Shown in pieces: positions 50,151-61,300 of a DNA stretch of 64,000 nt. The notes beneath the pieces were generated by a model that ran no database searches, was not told the origin of the DNA, and was given only the letters and a program-made list of their open reading frames with translations. The translations under genes and the position numbers were made by a program. This stretch comes from Sphagnum magellanicum (Eukaryota > Streptophyta > Sphagnopsida > Sphagnales > Sphagnaceae). The DNA is taken from the NCBI GenBank assembly GCA_021904315.1, contig CM038919.1, forward strand, positions 5,146,001 through 5,210,000, read 5' to 3'. Numbering within the stretch: the stretch's first letter is position 1; the number at the start of each line of letters is the position of its first letter.

Positions 50151-50764
50151 GTGCCAAAACTAACATAGAGTGATTTTATGCGATTCCATGTTTGATCCAC
50201 AATAAGATAAGGGCATGTGAGGCCGAGACATTGTTTGCTTGGTGACGAGTAGGAAAGATGGAATAGTAGAAGAGAAAGGTGAGAGCATGAAAAAGTGGTC
50301 GTGTCTTACGTTCCTTGTTCTCATAGGAACAATTCCTAAGCAAATGGGATATTATGTAGCTCCTATGAACTTTCCAATACTCAAAGAATCTGTCTCTACT
50401 ACTAAACTTTCCAATACTAGGAGGTATGCGCTTGCGTCCTTTCAGCGAGCAGCTCATGCGGCACACTTTTTCATGGCAGGTTGTCTGAATAAGGGATGAC
50501 ACACGACTTTGTGCATACTGGAAGAGCAAACTTCATTAGCCATCTGCATGAACGAGTTGCATTCATGATCTTCAGCAAGATTGATTTCAAGAATGCATAC
50601 AGTTTTGCAGTCTGATGCCTTCCAGGCAAGCTGCACAGCTTGTTGCATGTGTCACTTCTTTGCTGGTAATCATACTCTCCTTCATTGTGGCCAGCCATAT
50701 GGTTGAATATACTCACATCATCTGCTCAAACATGCCAACACCTCAAAAGAAGATTGATGTTAAC

Positions 50765-51400
50765 AACCAATAGAGGATGGTGAGGAGAACAGACGGAAAT
50801 GAAGAACCGTCGATGAAAATCTGGAGTAGTAAGTGGTGGCAATAAATTACCTTACAGCTGTAACCTGTAGATTTTGTATAGAATTAGTAGTTGCTAATTT
50901 TATACTTGTGAAACTACTAATTTTATACTTGTGAAGCTCGGGGGAGAGCACAAGAGGCAGGTAGGAAAGAGGAATAGGGCAGAGATAACAGGTTAGGAAG
51001 AAGGGAGAATAGGGGCGAGGCGGAAGAGAAGCTTGTTGTGAAGAGAGTTAGACCTTCTTGTGCTCGTGGTTGGGTGGAAAGACTACGGAGTTGCAAAGAT
51101 GTTTTATATGAGGCTTAAGCGCTTTGGTTGTGACTATTTTGTAATTGGTTGAAGTTGTGTGGGTGACGGTAAGAAGAGGAAGAGGCTAGATTGGTCATTG
51201 GGAGTTGATAAATAAAAAACCACTTAAGTGGTCTGTGATTTCTTTAAAAGGCCCCTTTGTCTGGGCAACCAGTCCACTAAAGGGGCTGGTTTAGGAACTT
51301 CCTTGTGAGCGGGTTTTCTACCTTCTCTCTGACGTATTTGGACAGTGAAATTTAGAGGAAGGTGAGAAGGGGTCAGAGGGGGCTTAATAATTGACAATAT
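50765..51400. other. Insert in copy A, absent from copy B
   Basis: Copy A homology is continuous up to about 50762 (AAGAAGATTGATG) and resumes near 51402 (TTGCCCTCAATGGCTACTGC), while copy B has no such sequence at 57815-57835. Inside is a short direct repeat, ACTAATTTTATACTTGTGAA twice (about 50894-50935). The identity of the insert is unknown. Confidence 0.5.
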
Positions 51401-51960
51401 TCTTGCCCTCAATGGCTACTGCCTCAACAAATATGGATGTTTTGTATTAGTGAAAAAGGGACATTCTGAGTTTGCCCTTAAGAGCTCTGGAGCTGACACT
51501 GGGTGGAATGATATGATGCAGCGATGGCTGAATTGACTCTTATGGGAAATGCATATAAGCAACAAAAAGTGTTACTGGAATCCACAACATAACATGAGAC
51601 CAAACACGCCTCAGGTGAGTACAACTGTGTCTTGGAACGTCCACTCCAAAACTATGTATGTCAAGAAGTCTACAGAACAAAACTGCAGGCCTTGGAGATG
51701 GTCCTGTGTATACTTGGTACCTGGACTAATGAATTTGCAGAGGCTGTAGGATTGTGTGCAATTGTAGACCTCTCTTTGCCAGAGTGGTCAGCAGGGTGTG
51801 AATTCTCCTGGAAATACCATAAACAGCAAAAATCACATTTGGAGCTGCAAGTGATGAGTCTTTGCTGCAGATCTGCAAGCTCTGCTGCAGCCTCCAGGCC
51901 AAGATTTTCTACATCATCACCACCATCACTTGAGGGCACTCTTCTCTTTCAAGAAGATTC

Positions 51961-52880
51961 GCGGCATGTCAAGCCTCGGTAAGGTTCTTCCTGTTGCATT
52001 GAATTAAACCACATGTTCCACCGCTTGTGTGGGCCCTCATCAATTCCTTTGAGTTTCATTCTTGGGAACGTATTCTCCAAGCAAGATACTTAACGTTACA
52101 GCACTATGCGATCGATATGCACAATGCTTAGTATCCATCATTTACGGCTAGGACTAATGGGGTATCTAATCCCATTTGCTCCCCTAGCTTTTGTCTCTCA
52201 GTGTTAGTGTCAACCTAGTAGAGTGCTTTTGTCGTTGGTGTTCTTTCCAATCTCTACAGATTTCATCGTTCCATCGAAAATTCCCTCTACCAGTTCAGTA
52301 GTTTCCATTGCCTATCCAGGGTTGACCCTTGGGATTTGACGGTGGACTTAATAAGCCACCTACAGACACTTTACACCCAATCATTTTGGATAACGTTTGC
52401 ATTTTTTGTCTTACCACAATTGCTAGCACAAAATTAGTTGATGCTTATTCTTCAAATATTGTCATTGCTTTTTTTTTGAGAAAAGGAATTTACAACCTGT
52501 GGGCCTTCTACCTCCACACGACATTGCTTTGTCAAGCTTTCGCCCATTGTAGAAAATTCCCCATTGTTGCTTCCTGTAGGAGTTTGGGCCATATCTTAGT
52601 CCCAGTGTGGTTGATCATCCTTTCAGACTAACTATTAATTGTCACCTTGGTAAGCCATTGCTTCACCAACTAACTAATCAGACACAATCCTCTCTTGGGG
52701 CAGATTCCTCCTTTTTCTCTTCAGCCTATGGGGTATTAGCAATTGTTTCTAGTTATGGTCCCCCTCCCAAGGGCAGGTTCTTACACATTACTCACCTATC
52801 CACCATTATACACCACTAGGATGCTTCCCGTTTGACTTGCATGTGTTAAACATGTTTGATTTTCAAGTTCATATTCAAAA
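51961..52880 (-). pseudogene. rrn16: Plastid 16S rRNA fragment (nuclear, 5' two-thirds)
   Basis: The plus strand shows the complement of plastid 16S. Landmarks are AATTCCTTTGAGTTTCATTC (about 52053), GGGGTATCTAATCCCATTTG (about 52160), AAAGGAATTTACAACCTGTG, AGGAGTTTGGGCCATATCTT and AGTCCCAGTGTGGTTGATCA. It ends near the 5' end of the molecule (CTTGCATGTGTTAAACATG, 52838-52856). The 3' third of 16S is missing at the 51961 end. Small deletions and many transitions mean that it cannot be functional rRNA. Confidence 0.93.
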
Positions 52881-53107
52881 TGGAAAAAACTGTCTAGTGA
52901 TTATGAAAGACTTTTCTACTTTTGCGAAGACTCTTTGAAAGGAAAACTATATGACTTACAATTGCTATGACATAACATCCTTTGATCCGTGGGGAAGAGG
53001 ATCAAGTTGGCCCTTGTGAACAACTTGGTGCATTATCTTTCTTCAACCCTTCAAGCACAATATGACAAGAGAAACAAGCCATGGACTGGCCCCCATATTA
53101 ATGTAAT

Positions 53108-53433
53108 GGGATGTTTTAATCTATTTTTTAACAATGAATTTAGATTCAAAGAAAGATTTTAAAATGTCTAAGGTTGGGTTAAGATGGTCCCGTAATGCTT
53201 TCTTTTATCTTCCCATTGAAGTTTTCTTCACAAAACTTACCACTAATAGGGAAAGGGAGAGGGAAAAAGCACACTTGGAGAACATAGTACAACAAAGAGT
53301 TGTATGCTATGTTCGGGAAGAATGAATTGTTCTTTTAAAAAAAAATCTATTGATTTTCTTCCAATTGAATAATAACATATGTGTGAAATTTACTTCACAA
53401 GTGAGGTATTTGGTTCAAGTCTAGGATAACCCA
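53108..53433 (+). pseudogene. trnI-GAU: Plastid trnI-GAU: intron 3' part and 3' exon
   Basis: The stretch CACACTTGGAGAACATAGTA...GAGTTGTATGCTATGTTCGG (53270-53320) is the conserved group II intron tail. It is followed by the 3' exon at about 53399-53433 with TGGTTCAAGTCTAGGATAAC, the T-arm and acceptor of tRNA-Ile. The 5' exon is absent and base changes disrupt the acceptor stem. Confidence 0.85.
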
Positions 53434-53502
53434 ACTATGCCAGTGAAAATCACAAAAAAAACATTTGATTTGTTCATGCATGTTTCACTCGACTTGGGTA
53501 TA

Positions 53503-53540
53503 GGGGATATAGTTTAGTTGGTAGAAAGTTGCCCTTGCAA
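53503..53540 (+). pseudogene. trnA-UGC: Plastid trnA-UGC 5' exon
   Basis: GGGGATATAGTTTAGTTGGT then TTGCCCTTGCAA; the anticodon TGC is at 53536-53538, and the exon is the usual 38 bases. The plastid group II intron follows directly (TTGGGTCGTTGC...). The 3' exon is missing. Confidence 0.88.
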
Positions 53541-53940
53541 TTGGGTCGTTGCACTTACGGGTTGGATGCCTAATTGTTTAGGTGGTAATGATAGTATTTT
53601 TTATTTAAACCAATGGCTAACGTTTCTTAAGAATGGGGAAGAGGATTGGAACATGCCACTGAAAAACTTTACTAATACAAAGATGGGTTGTCAAAACCAT
53701 AGAAAAAGTAGGATGGGTAGTTGGTTAAATCTGGTATGGATCGTACATGGGCAATAATTAGAGTTGACAGCTCTCCTAGGGTTACATCATCTAAAATCCT
53801 TGGGGAAGAGGATCAAGTTAGCCCTTGCAAACAACTTGGTGCATTATCTCTCTTCAACCGTTCAAGCATAATATAACAAGAGAAACAAGCCATGGACCGA
53901 CCCCATCATCTCCACTTCGTAGAAACTACAAGATCACCCC
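53541..53940 (+). pseudogene. Plastid trnA-UGC group II intron, 5' part
   Basis: Conserved intron text can be followed: GGTTGGATGCCTAATTGTTT, AACATGCCACTGAAAAACTT, GGTATGGATCGTACATGGGC, GGGGAAGAGGATCAAGTTAG, ACTACAAGATCACCCC. It stops abruptly at about 53940, where host sequence shared with copy B resumes. The segment 53801-53905 is repeated at 52990-53097. Confidence 0.88.
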
Positions 53941-55255
53941 GATGTTGACTAATATATCCAATTTTTCACTAGAAATTCCCTATTGAACGATTCTCCTCAA
54001 AGCTACTCCAATGCATGATGTCAGAGTTCATTTTTTTCATTCTCCTATGGGACAACCTTTTGGAATGCTTCCTTGAATGGTTGCAAAATAAGATCACAGG
54101 TCACCTGAAGACAAAGACATTGTAATTAGGTAATTTATGCAAAGGTTGTAGCATGCTAATTTTTGAATTGTGCCAGGATCGAATTTGCAAATTTGCACAA
54201 GTAGGAAATGTTACCCATGTTAAAGATAGGAAACACATGCAACTAACAAATAACTCCCTAACTTTCATGAAGACATTTTTAGTTTATGAACCCTTGAAAT
54301 TGCCTACAATGGAGAGATCTCACGATGCCATTGAAGAATGGGATGAGATGTTTCTTTTGGTGAATCTAGTACAACTCACTAAAGCCAAATGTGGGAGGTC
54401 ACACCTGACTATCTTCCAAAGCAAAATTCCTAAAGAAAAGTGTCATTAATATTGAAAGTGTAGTTGTCAACTTGGATCAGCTCATGTTCATCAGTCTCAA
54501 TCTTTTCCCTAAATTCTTGGGGGTCAAGATTAATGAGCTCTTTCCCAATATCAATTCCAACAAAACATCTAGAGAAGATGGTTGAGCTTAAGTGCTTCTT
54601 GATCAGAGTGAACTTGAATGCAATGCATGTAGTGTCAATGGGTGCCCGAATGAGAGAAGCCTTCAAGGTCTTTATCTCTATTGCCAATTCAGCTTCATGT
54701 CTTCCTGCATAAGGAATGCAAGCACAAATAAATTTCTAGTAGCATTGTGATATAGGGAGTGGAAAACTAACCTTGGATCAAGTCATATGAGTACCATGAT
54801 ATGAATGTCATCTAAACACCAATAGTGAACGACTTGAAGCATTGACCTTCTAATTTGCATGATTAGTGAAAGTGATCAAAGAAGCTAGCACTTTCATGCA
54901 CCACATGTGTGCATGTAGAATTGGTGGGCAAAAGAGATAGCAGCTCATGTAAATGATCTGAGTGATGAGTTTGCAAAGTCAATGACAATGGTATACAAAC
55001 AATGTATATTGCCTTGTGGAACAATTTAATCATTGATCAACTTCACCTTAGACATGGGAATGATCCAGTTTCTAGTTGATTTCCATTTTGAGGATGTTGA
55101 TAAATCATGACTGAATATCCATCCAGTCCTGCCACAATGTGGAGTACTGCATTACATTAGGCAGTGTTCTCTGGGGGAATACTCTTATGGTGATGAGCTT
55201 ACTTGGTACAACCATATCATTGCCACCATACATTTTGTGCAGATAGTTGCCTATA

Positions 55256-55900
55256 CTAATTACTTCTACATATTAGGCAAATTAGGGCCATTTTTTCCCC
55301 AGGACCAAAATCATATTTTTCAGAGTGAAAAAATGAGAAAATTTGCATAGAAAAAACACAGCTAAGTTAGAATTACTTGACAATAGAAGAGTATCCACAG
55401 TGGCCTATAAATGTGTCACTTCAAACTAACACCCAATTCACTATGCTCATCCACTCATTCAACTTCCACATGGCTTTAGGAGCAAATTCTTGATTGGAAT
55501 ACTAGATATTTGCAGCAGATTGATCACTACTAGCCAATAGAAATCAACTGTTTGCAACGCAAGGACCCGATACTTGACAACAATTCAAGATGATCACACA
55601 TCTAAAACAGTCCACAAATTCCCCGAAGTATGGCATATCAAGTAGGTTCACACCTATTGTATGAAACAATTCTATATCAACGAGGTACATTCTGAGATTC
55701 ACATGGCTCTGCACATGAGGGAAACAAAGAACTAATGTAGCATGTCGATGTAACTGAGATGACGAATGTGCAATCATTTTGTACGGTATGACTTTGGAAA
55801 AGTGAAATCCTAAATGAATAGCACTAACACAAATGTCGATGAGTAATAAACTGAAACTATATCATGTTTAGCAGCGGGAACATGATAGCTCCTCCTGGGT
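55256..55900. other. Spacer between copies A and B
   Basis: No homology to copy B was seen and no gene recognised. It separates the upstream end of copy A from the VWA end of copy B. Confidence 0.4.
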
Positions 55901-55916
55901 CTTGCGCGTGTGCGAG

Positions 55917-56545
55917 TCAGATGAGTGCTGTAACCCATAGCCTCAATGTTTTCGCAAGATGCTCGAATACCAACGTTAGCTCCACCTGATTCACAGTAAC
56001 CACCGAGAATTTACCACCGCCAGCGTCAGCCATGTCCTTCAAACGTTTGTCGGTTGGCTCCGAACCAAAATTGATAGTCAAGAATTGCAACCTCGAATTC
56101 GCTTCCCTCATCTCATTAACAACAACCACAGGGTCTCTGGGATCGTTATCCTCGCCATCAATCAGAAAGATTACAATTGGGTCCACTCTCTTTCGTGAAA
56201 ATAACTTCTATCGTTCATAGCGAAGTACTGTAAGAATTTTTCACAGCATTGTAATATCCTGTGCCTCCACCTGCTCCTGGGTAAGAAGTGTATCGATCGA
56301 ATCTTCTTTCATGTCCTTTGCATTCTTATGCAGCTTTAGCCCCTTCATTGATCATAACTATTGAGACAGACTCGGGTGGATGATTTTCTTGCAGTCGGGT
56401 TCTCATAAAGTGAAAAACTACCTCGTAGAAACATCCTAATCAGTCGTTGTGAACAGAACTGAAATTAACCATCGTCGGTTGTACATCAGTACTGGCCATT
56501 GAACCAGATCTATCAATCACAAAGATAAAGTGGACATTCCTAATT
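55917..56545 (-). other. VWA domain of copy B
   Basis: VHFIFVIDRSGSMASTDVQ at about 56536-56480 carries an intact metal-ion site motif (DxSxS). After stops and a frame change, 56186-55917 reads IVIFLIDGEDNDPRDPVV, FLTINFGSEPTDKRLKDMAD and AGGGKFSVVTV. The Asp in DGEDN fits the third metal-site region. The frame ends at TGA (55917-55919), the likely C-terminus. VWA domains bind ligands through a divalent metal ion. Confidence 0.75.
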
Positions 56546-59500
56546 TTGTCTTCATGCTGGCACGTGAAGTGATGGCCATCATGAGTGATATGTTTCCAGC
56601 TGCAGGAGTGAGGGCTTGGAGTTCCTAGATTGGGTCATGCCACACTTTTTCTGTGCAGTATGAAATTTTCTCTGCTAAAGTCTTTGAAAGGGAACTGGAA
56701 TCTCCTTTGCTCAAAGACTTGTGGTCCCTGTGTGCACATTGGTAGTTGCAAATAGAGAACATATTTTGCTTTGCGTTGCTGCGAGGGTCCTTGATTTGAT
56801 GAGCTTCCAGTAAGCAAAATGAGTGGCCTCATCTTTTGGGGAATCGAAATCTGGGACATACTCGCGAGTTTCATGCCTTACACCCTGCATAAAAGAACAA
56901 TATTCTGATTGTGGCAAGATGTCCACGGTGTCCTCTATCACGATTTTGGTTGATTCATTGTCCTTTTCGTCCCCTATTTTCATTTGGGATACTGATTAGC
57001 AGTAGATGACATGACCTCGCAATGCCCTGCAATGCATTGCACACATCTCTACTGCCCCAGACTCGCCCCATTTGTAAGAACTTGCGCTCACAAATGTCAA
57101 TATCCTCAGATTCAGACACAAAATGGACACCTCTCATGTTCCCATGTGTTGTCTGATGATGCCCTAGGTGGCCCATTGGAAGTTCCCAATTGTGCTGCAC
57201 ATTCTCAGTTTGGCAGTGTGAGTGTGCCCCTTCATGATGCTCTTTGAATTCAGGAATTGGAATGTTGCACATCTTTCTCACAGGAGTCTGCTCAGAGACA
57301 CTCTCAAACTCAAAGACCATCCTTTGTCCATTGAACGTGCTGGTTGTCTTCTTCACAAGTTCAGTCTGCACCTCACGTTGCCTTCAGCTTCACACTCCTC
57401 GGAGCATTGGTGCACACTACTGCAGAAATGATTTGGTGTTGGTATGTCCAAGTTGTGAAAGTGATTTACAGATGTACACATTCAGTTGCATCCTTTCATG
57501 AGCAGATCATGGGACACATTTTTTCATGGCAGGTGTGCACCTCATACATGTGTGCATAAGGGATGATACATGGGTTTCTGCATTTTGGAAGAGAGCATTC
57601 TTCTTTACCTGTGTGTTCCAAGGAGTTGCATTTGTGATCTTCAGAATGATTCATTTGAGTGTGCATACAGTTTTGCAGTTTGATGCCTTCCCAGACAAGC
57701 GGCACTCCCTCCTGCGTGTGTGGCTTCTTAGCCAGCAATCATGCTCCCCTTCATGGCAACATGTACTCACAGCATCTGCTCACACATATCATGGTTCACC
57801 ACCTCAGAAGAAGATTGACACTAGTCTTGCACTTTAGGGTTACTACCTCAGGAAATATGGATAATTTCTATTAGCCAAAAAGGAATTTTCTCAACTTGCC
57901 CTGAAGAACTCTGGAGCTGGCACTATGGGTAAGTCTGTGGTTACATGATCTGCAGTGACTGTCATGGGAAACATATAAGCAACAGCTCTTGGGACTGGAA
58001 TCCACAAGGCGTCCATGAGACCTAACATACCTCACCAATATGGTTGTTTCCTGGAACCACTCCAAAATTATGTATGTTGAAGTCTTACAGACCAAAACTG
58101 TGGGCCTTGTAGATGGTGCTGTTGAGATTTGGTACCTGGATTAATGATGCTCTTGTCAGCAATGCAGAAACTGCAGGATTGTGTGCATTTGTGGCTCCCC
58201 TTGCAAGAGTGGTCACCAGAGTGTGATTTCTCTTCGACTCACCTTAAACAACACACATCACATTTGCAGCTGCAGAGGGTAAGTCTTTGTTTCATACGTG
58301 CAAGCTGTGCTGTAGCCTCCAGGCCAAGATTTTGTACATCACCAATACCATCAATGTCTATTGTGTTTGCCAATATCCAATCCTTCACTCAACATTCCCT
58401 CCTTATGAGCACTGCTCCTAAATACTTCTCCAATGCATGATGCCAAAGCTCATCCTTTCCCTTCTCCTGTGGCACAACCTCTTGGAATGCTTCCCTGAGT
58501 GGTTGTAAAATAGACTCATAGGTCACCTGAAGACATGCAGAAATTACAGTTAAGTAATCCATGCAGAGGTTGTAGTTAGCATGTAGCTGTAAATTGCACT
58601 AGGATTCGAGGAATTTGCTTGAGTTTGCACAAGTAGGAAATTTTGTCTGTGTCAAGTACAGGGAAAAAACATGCAACTAACAGATTTCTCTAGCTTCATT
58701 CATGAGATCAATTTCAGTTTACATCCTGGAAATTGCCAACAATGGAGGGATCTCATGGCATGGCACTGGGAATATGAGACGTTGCTATTAATGAATCTAC
58801 TATGTACAGGTCACTGCAGTGGGATGTGGGAGGCAACACCTTAGTATCTTGAGGAGCAAGATGTAGAGAAATGTCACTGATATCAAAATTGTAGTTGTCA
58901 ACTTGGATCAGTTCATTTGCATCAGGCACGACCTTTTCTTGGGAGTAAAGATCAACAAGCTCTTTCCCAACATCAACTCCAGTGAGACATCTAGAGAGGA
59001 TGGCTGAGCTTAAGTGCTCCTTGATCAGATTGAGCTTGAGCACAATGCGCTTAGTGTCAATAGGTGCCCAATCCATTACACTAATTTTGGCCATCTGTAG
59101 CTTGAGGTCCCTGGTGAAGCTCCTTCCATTGGAATGGGAATCATTCAAGGAATTGACAAAGTTTGCCAGATCAGCAATATTTTCCTACACAAGGAACACA
59201 ACCACAAATAAAATCTTTAACAACATCACAAACTAGTGAGCCTAAAACTAATCTTGGATCAAGTTGTACATGACTAATGTAAATGCCTTCAAGACAGAAA
59301 TAGTGAACACCTTAAACTTCAGATCCTGTTTAAGTTCATGATTAGTGGAGGTGATGATCAAAGGAAGCATTTTCATGCTACATGTGTCCATACAGAATTG
59401 CTGGACAAAAGTGAGAGTCACTCATCTAAATTGTCAGAGTGATCTGAGTTTGAAAAGTCAAGGATGTAATGGTTGACAACAATTTAAGAAAGCACATAAC

Positions 59501-60058
59501 ATAGTGAAATGAAGTCACTGATCAACTTTGTCTCTTACACATGTCAATGATGCAGTTTCTTGTTGACTTCCATTCTGAGGATGTTGATAAATTGAACAAG
59601 TGAATATCTATGAGTGCTGTCATAATGTGGAGCCAACATTAGGCATTTTTTTCTAGGGTGATAGTCCCTTGACAATGAGCTTACTTGATACTCTGGCTAT
59701 TGAAAGTGGGGTAGTGACACAACTAGAACTTGATCCCCATACATTTTGTGTAGAAAGTTGCCCATAGATTTGTTGCACATGTAGCAAATCTTCTTTTCAA
59801 ACTCCTCTTCAGTTCATCTTTGTCTGCATCATCCACATCCTTCAGATCTATGCAGAAGACACCCTTGTATTGGTTTTTGTCCTCCTTCACCAAGCCCACC
59901 CTGTTCTGAAAGTGCTCAAACACAGCTTCTGTGTCTTTGTCAAGATGAAAATCATGTGCCAAGAGAAAACAATTGAATATTTCACTCTCCATTGTTATTT
60001 AACATATAGAGACACAACAATTCCAAATCAAAATTGAAAGTAGAGACTATGTTTCTAG

Positions 60059-60475
60059 TCAGCACATTGTTAAAACTGCTGTGGTGTTCAGCTCACCAAG
60101 TTTAGAACAACCATGGTCCTCAGTAGTTGGCACTAAAGATACACATGATGCACACAACCTCATGAGTGGGGGTAGTAAGATTTTTCTGATTGTGCAAAGG
60201 TGGTGAATTATGTAAAGTTTGATTGTGAGGTCACTAGCCTTCTTATTGAAGCTGGTAATATCACTGAAGGCAGCATTGAGGATCAACAGAAGCATGTCCT
60301 GACTGCATTCAAAGCTCCCTAACCCTTCAAAGTCCAGTAACACATACAGACAATCACTTGTGAAGCACACTGCCATCCAGACACCATTGCTGCAATGCCC
60401 ACCTGCCATATCCAGCAGCAAGCCACTCAAGTGATTCAGCAGGTGAGACTTTCTGCTTCTCTGTTTTCCCATGGA
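60059..60475 (-). other. G domain of copy B (very-large-GTPase-like), P-loop damaged
   Basis: Reads SSMGKQRSRKSHLLNHLSGL, LLDMAGGHCSNGVWMAV and LYVLLDFEGLGSFE. The G1 loop should be GxxxxGK(S/T). Here the Gly before Lys-Ser is Arg, so nucleotide binding is probably lost, while the G3 motif DFEG is kept. After FNKK (about 60226) the next expected residues DFHLDKD appear only at about 59950, across some 275 bases without clear GT/AG borders. Confidence 0.6.
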
Positions 60476-61300
60476 GGATATTGCTATTACATCTCCAGTT
60501 CAACTCCCTGGTACTGTTTCATAGAGTCCAAATCAGAGCAGGTTGGCAAGTGACACGGTGTCCCAGTAGTTGAGGTCAGAGGAGACGCGAAGTCCTTCAA
60601 CAAGGGGCAAAGGTGTGTTGTTTTCTGCCCTGGCAATTTGTATGGGAACTAGGCAAACAACATGCCACATCCAATCCGCCATGCCAATTGCTGGCTGAGA
60701 ATCTGTCATGCAAGGATTTTGGAGTAAGGATTCTTCAAGAGTCTGCACATGGAAGTGTATCTCCAAGTCATGGAAGTCTTTGTCCTTGTCTCTCTCCAGT
60801 TTCTTGAGAGATGATTCCAAGAGTCATCTGCACCTGTCTCCAAGATCCTTGTCGATCACACTGCTGGATGTTCTCCATAGAAGGTGAAAGGAGAGATTAT
60901 GGCACTTGTCCTCATTGCTAACTTGGAATGCAGGGCTAATGGCATATTTATCAAAGATGTGATGCACATAGCCCATCTTGGGAAGGGATGAGTTGTCTGT
61001 GTTCGAAGGTTTTACATAGTGAGCTTGGGTATCTATAACTTTGTGGACTTTGCAAGACTCTGATGCTGAGGTTATCTCTAGCACTCAAGAAAAGATTTCC
61101 CTGGGTTCTGAAGAATCAGAGAAAACAAGGTGCATTTGTGACCCGAAGTTCACCACAGTTGCCTCCAAACTGTTGATGCTTGTGGCCCAAAATTCATGCT
61201 CTATTGTCTTCACATGTGACATCCTGTCATCAAGCACTAAGACATCTTGCTGAACAGCAGCCCCAGTTTCTTCCTTCCTGTCAGATCCTGTGCATGCATC

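Larger units (their letters stand above)
51960..53940. other. Nuclear copy of plastid DNA (NUPT): rRNA operon fragments
   Basis: About 2 kb of degraded plastid inverted-repeat DNA. In order: the 5' two-thirds of 16S rRNA on the minus strand, about 100 unassigned bases, a trnA-intron segment (52985-53098, plus), the 3' part of the trnI-GAU intron with its 3' exon (53108-53433, plus), the trnI-trnA spacer, the trnA-UGC 5' exon (53503-53540) and intron (53541 to about 53940, plus). The 16S piece is inverted relative to the tRNA part. Many former CpG sites read TpG or CpA (for example GACACTTTACACCC where plastids have GACGCTTTACGCCC), the pattern of methylated-cytosine decay. It lies inside copy A of the GTPase/VWA-type gene. 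Confidence 0.92.
50430..55255 (-). pseudogene. Copy A of the GTPase/VWA-type gene (partial, interrupted)
   Basis: This is the second, shorter copy of the middle of the gene at 55917-61300. Homology to copy B (about 57490-59760) begins near 50430 and ends near 55250. It is broken by a 0.63-kb insert (50765-51400) and by plastid DNA (51960-53940). Readable minus-strand blocks are 54687-54430 (IDTTCIAFKFTLIKKHLSS, GKELINLDPQEF, HELIQVDNYTFNIND), 51939-51670 (VENLGLEAAAELADLQQRL, CSSKCDFCCLWYF) and about 50716-50470 (Cys-rich: DTCNKLCSLPGRHQTAK). It lacks the G domain and the VWA domain. Stops and frame changes show that it is dead. It lies just downstream, in the same orientation, as a partial tandem duplicate. 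Confidence 0.75.
55917..61300 (-). pseudogene. Copy B: large G-domain / Cys-rich / VWA protein gene, damaged
   Basis: Minus strand, N- to C-terminal. About 61270-60824: leader with VLVLDDRMSHVKTIEHEFW. 60820-60533: KLERDKDKDFHDLEIHFHVQ and MADWMWHVVCLVPIQIARAE. 60472-60059: G domain with a P-loop read GKQRSRKS and the DFEGLGS switch. 59992-59723: DFHLDKDTEAVFEHFQNRVG. 59148-58753: helical region with LIQVDNYNFDISDISLHL. 58440 to about 58130: VQNLGLEATAQLARMKQRL and a CSCKCDVCC Cys cluster. 57738-57371: further Cys/His repeats and GNMRGVHFVSESEDIDICERK (split). About 56545-55917: VWA domain. The plan fits plant and fungal proteins that join a very-large-GTPase-like (GVIN/URGCP-type) G domain to Cys/His repeats and a VWA domain; their role is not established. 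Several stops (for example TGA at 61085-61087) and frame changes suggest a pseudogene. Part of these could be introns, so a spliced gene is not fully excluded. Confidence 0.68.

Noticed and set aside
50160-50529. Independent gene on either strand near the 3' end of copy A
   Set aside because: Open frames there have no domain. The right part is the decayed Cys-rich end of copy A.
53503-53540. Functional tRNA-Ala gene
   Set aside because: Only the 5' exon of the plastid intron-containing gene is present, with changes in the stem and no 3' exon.
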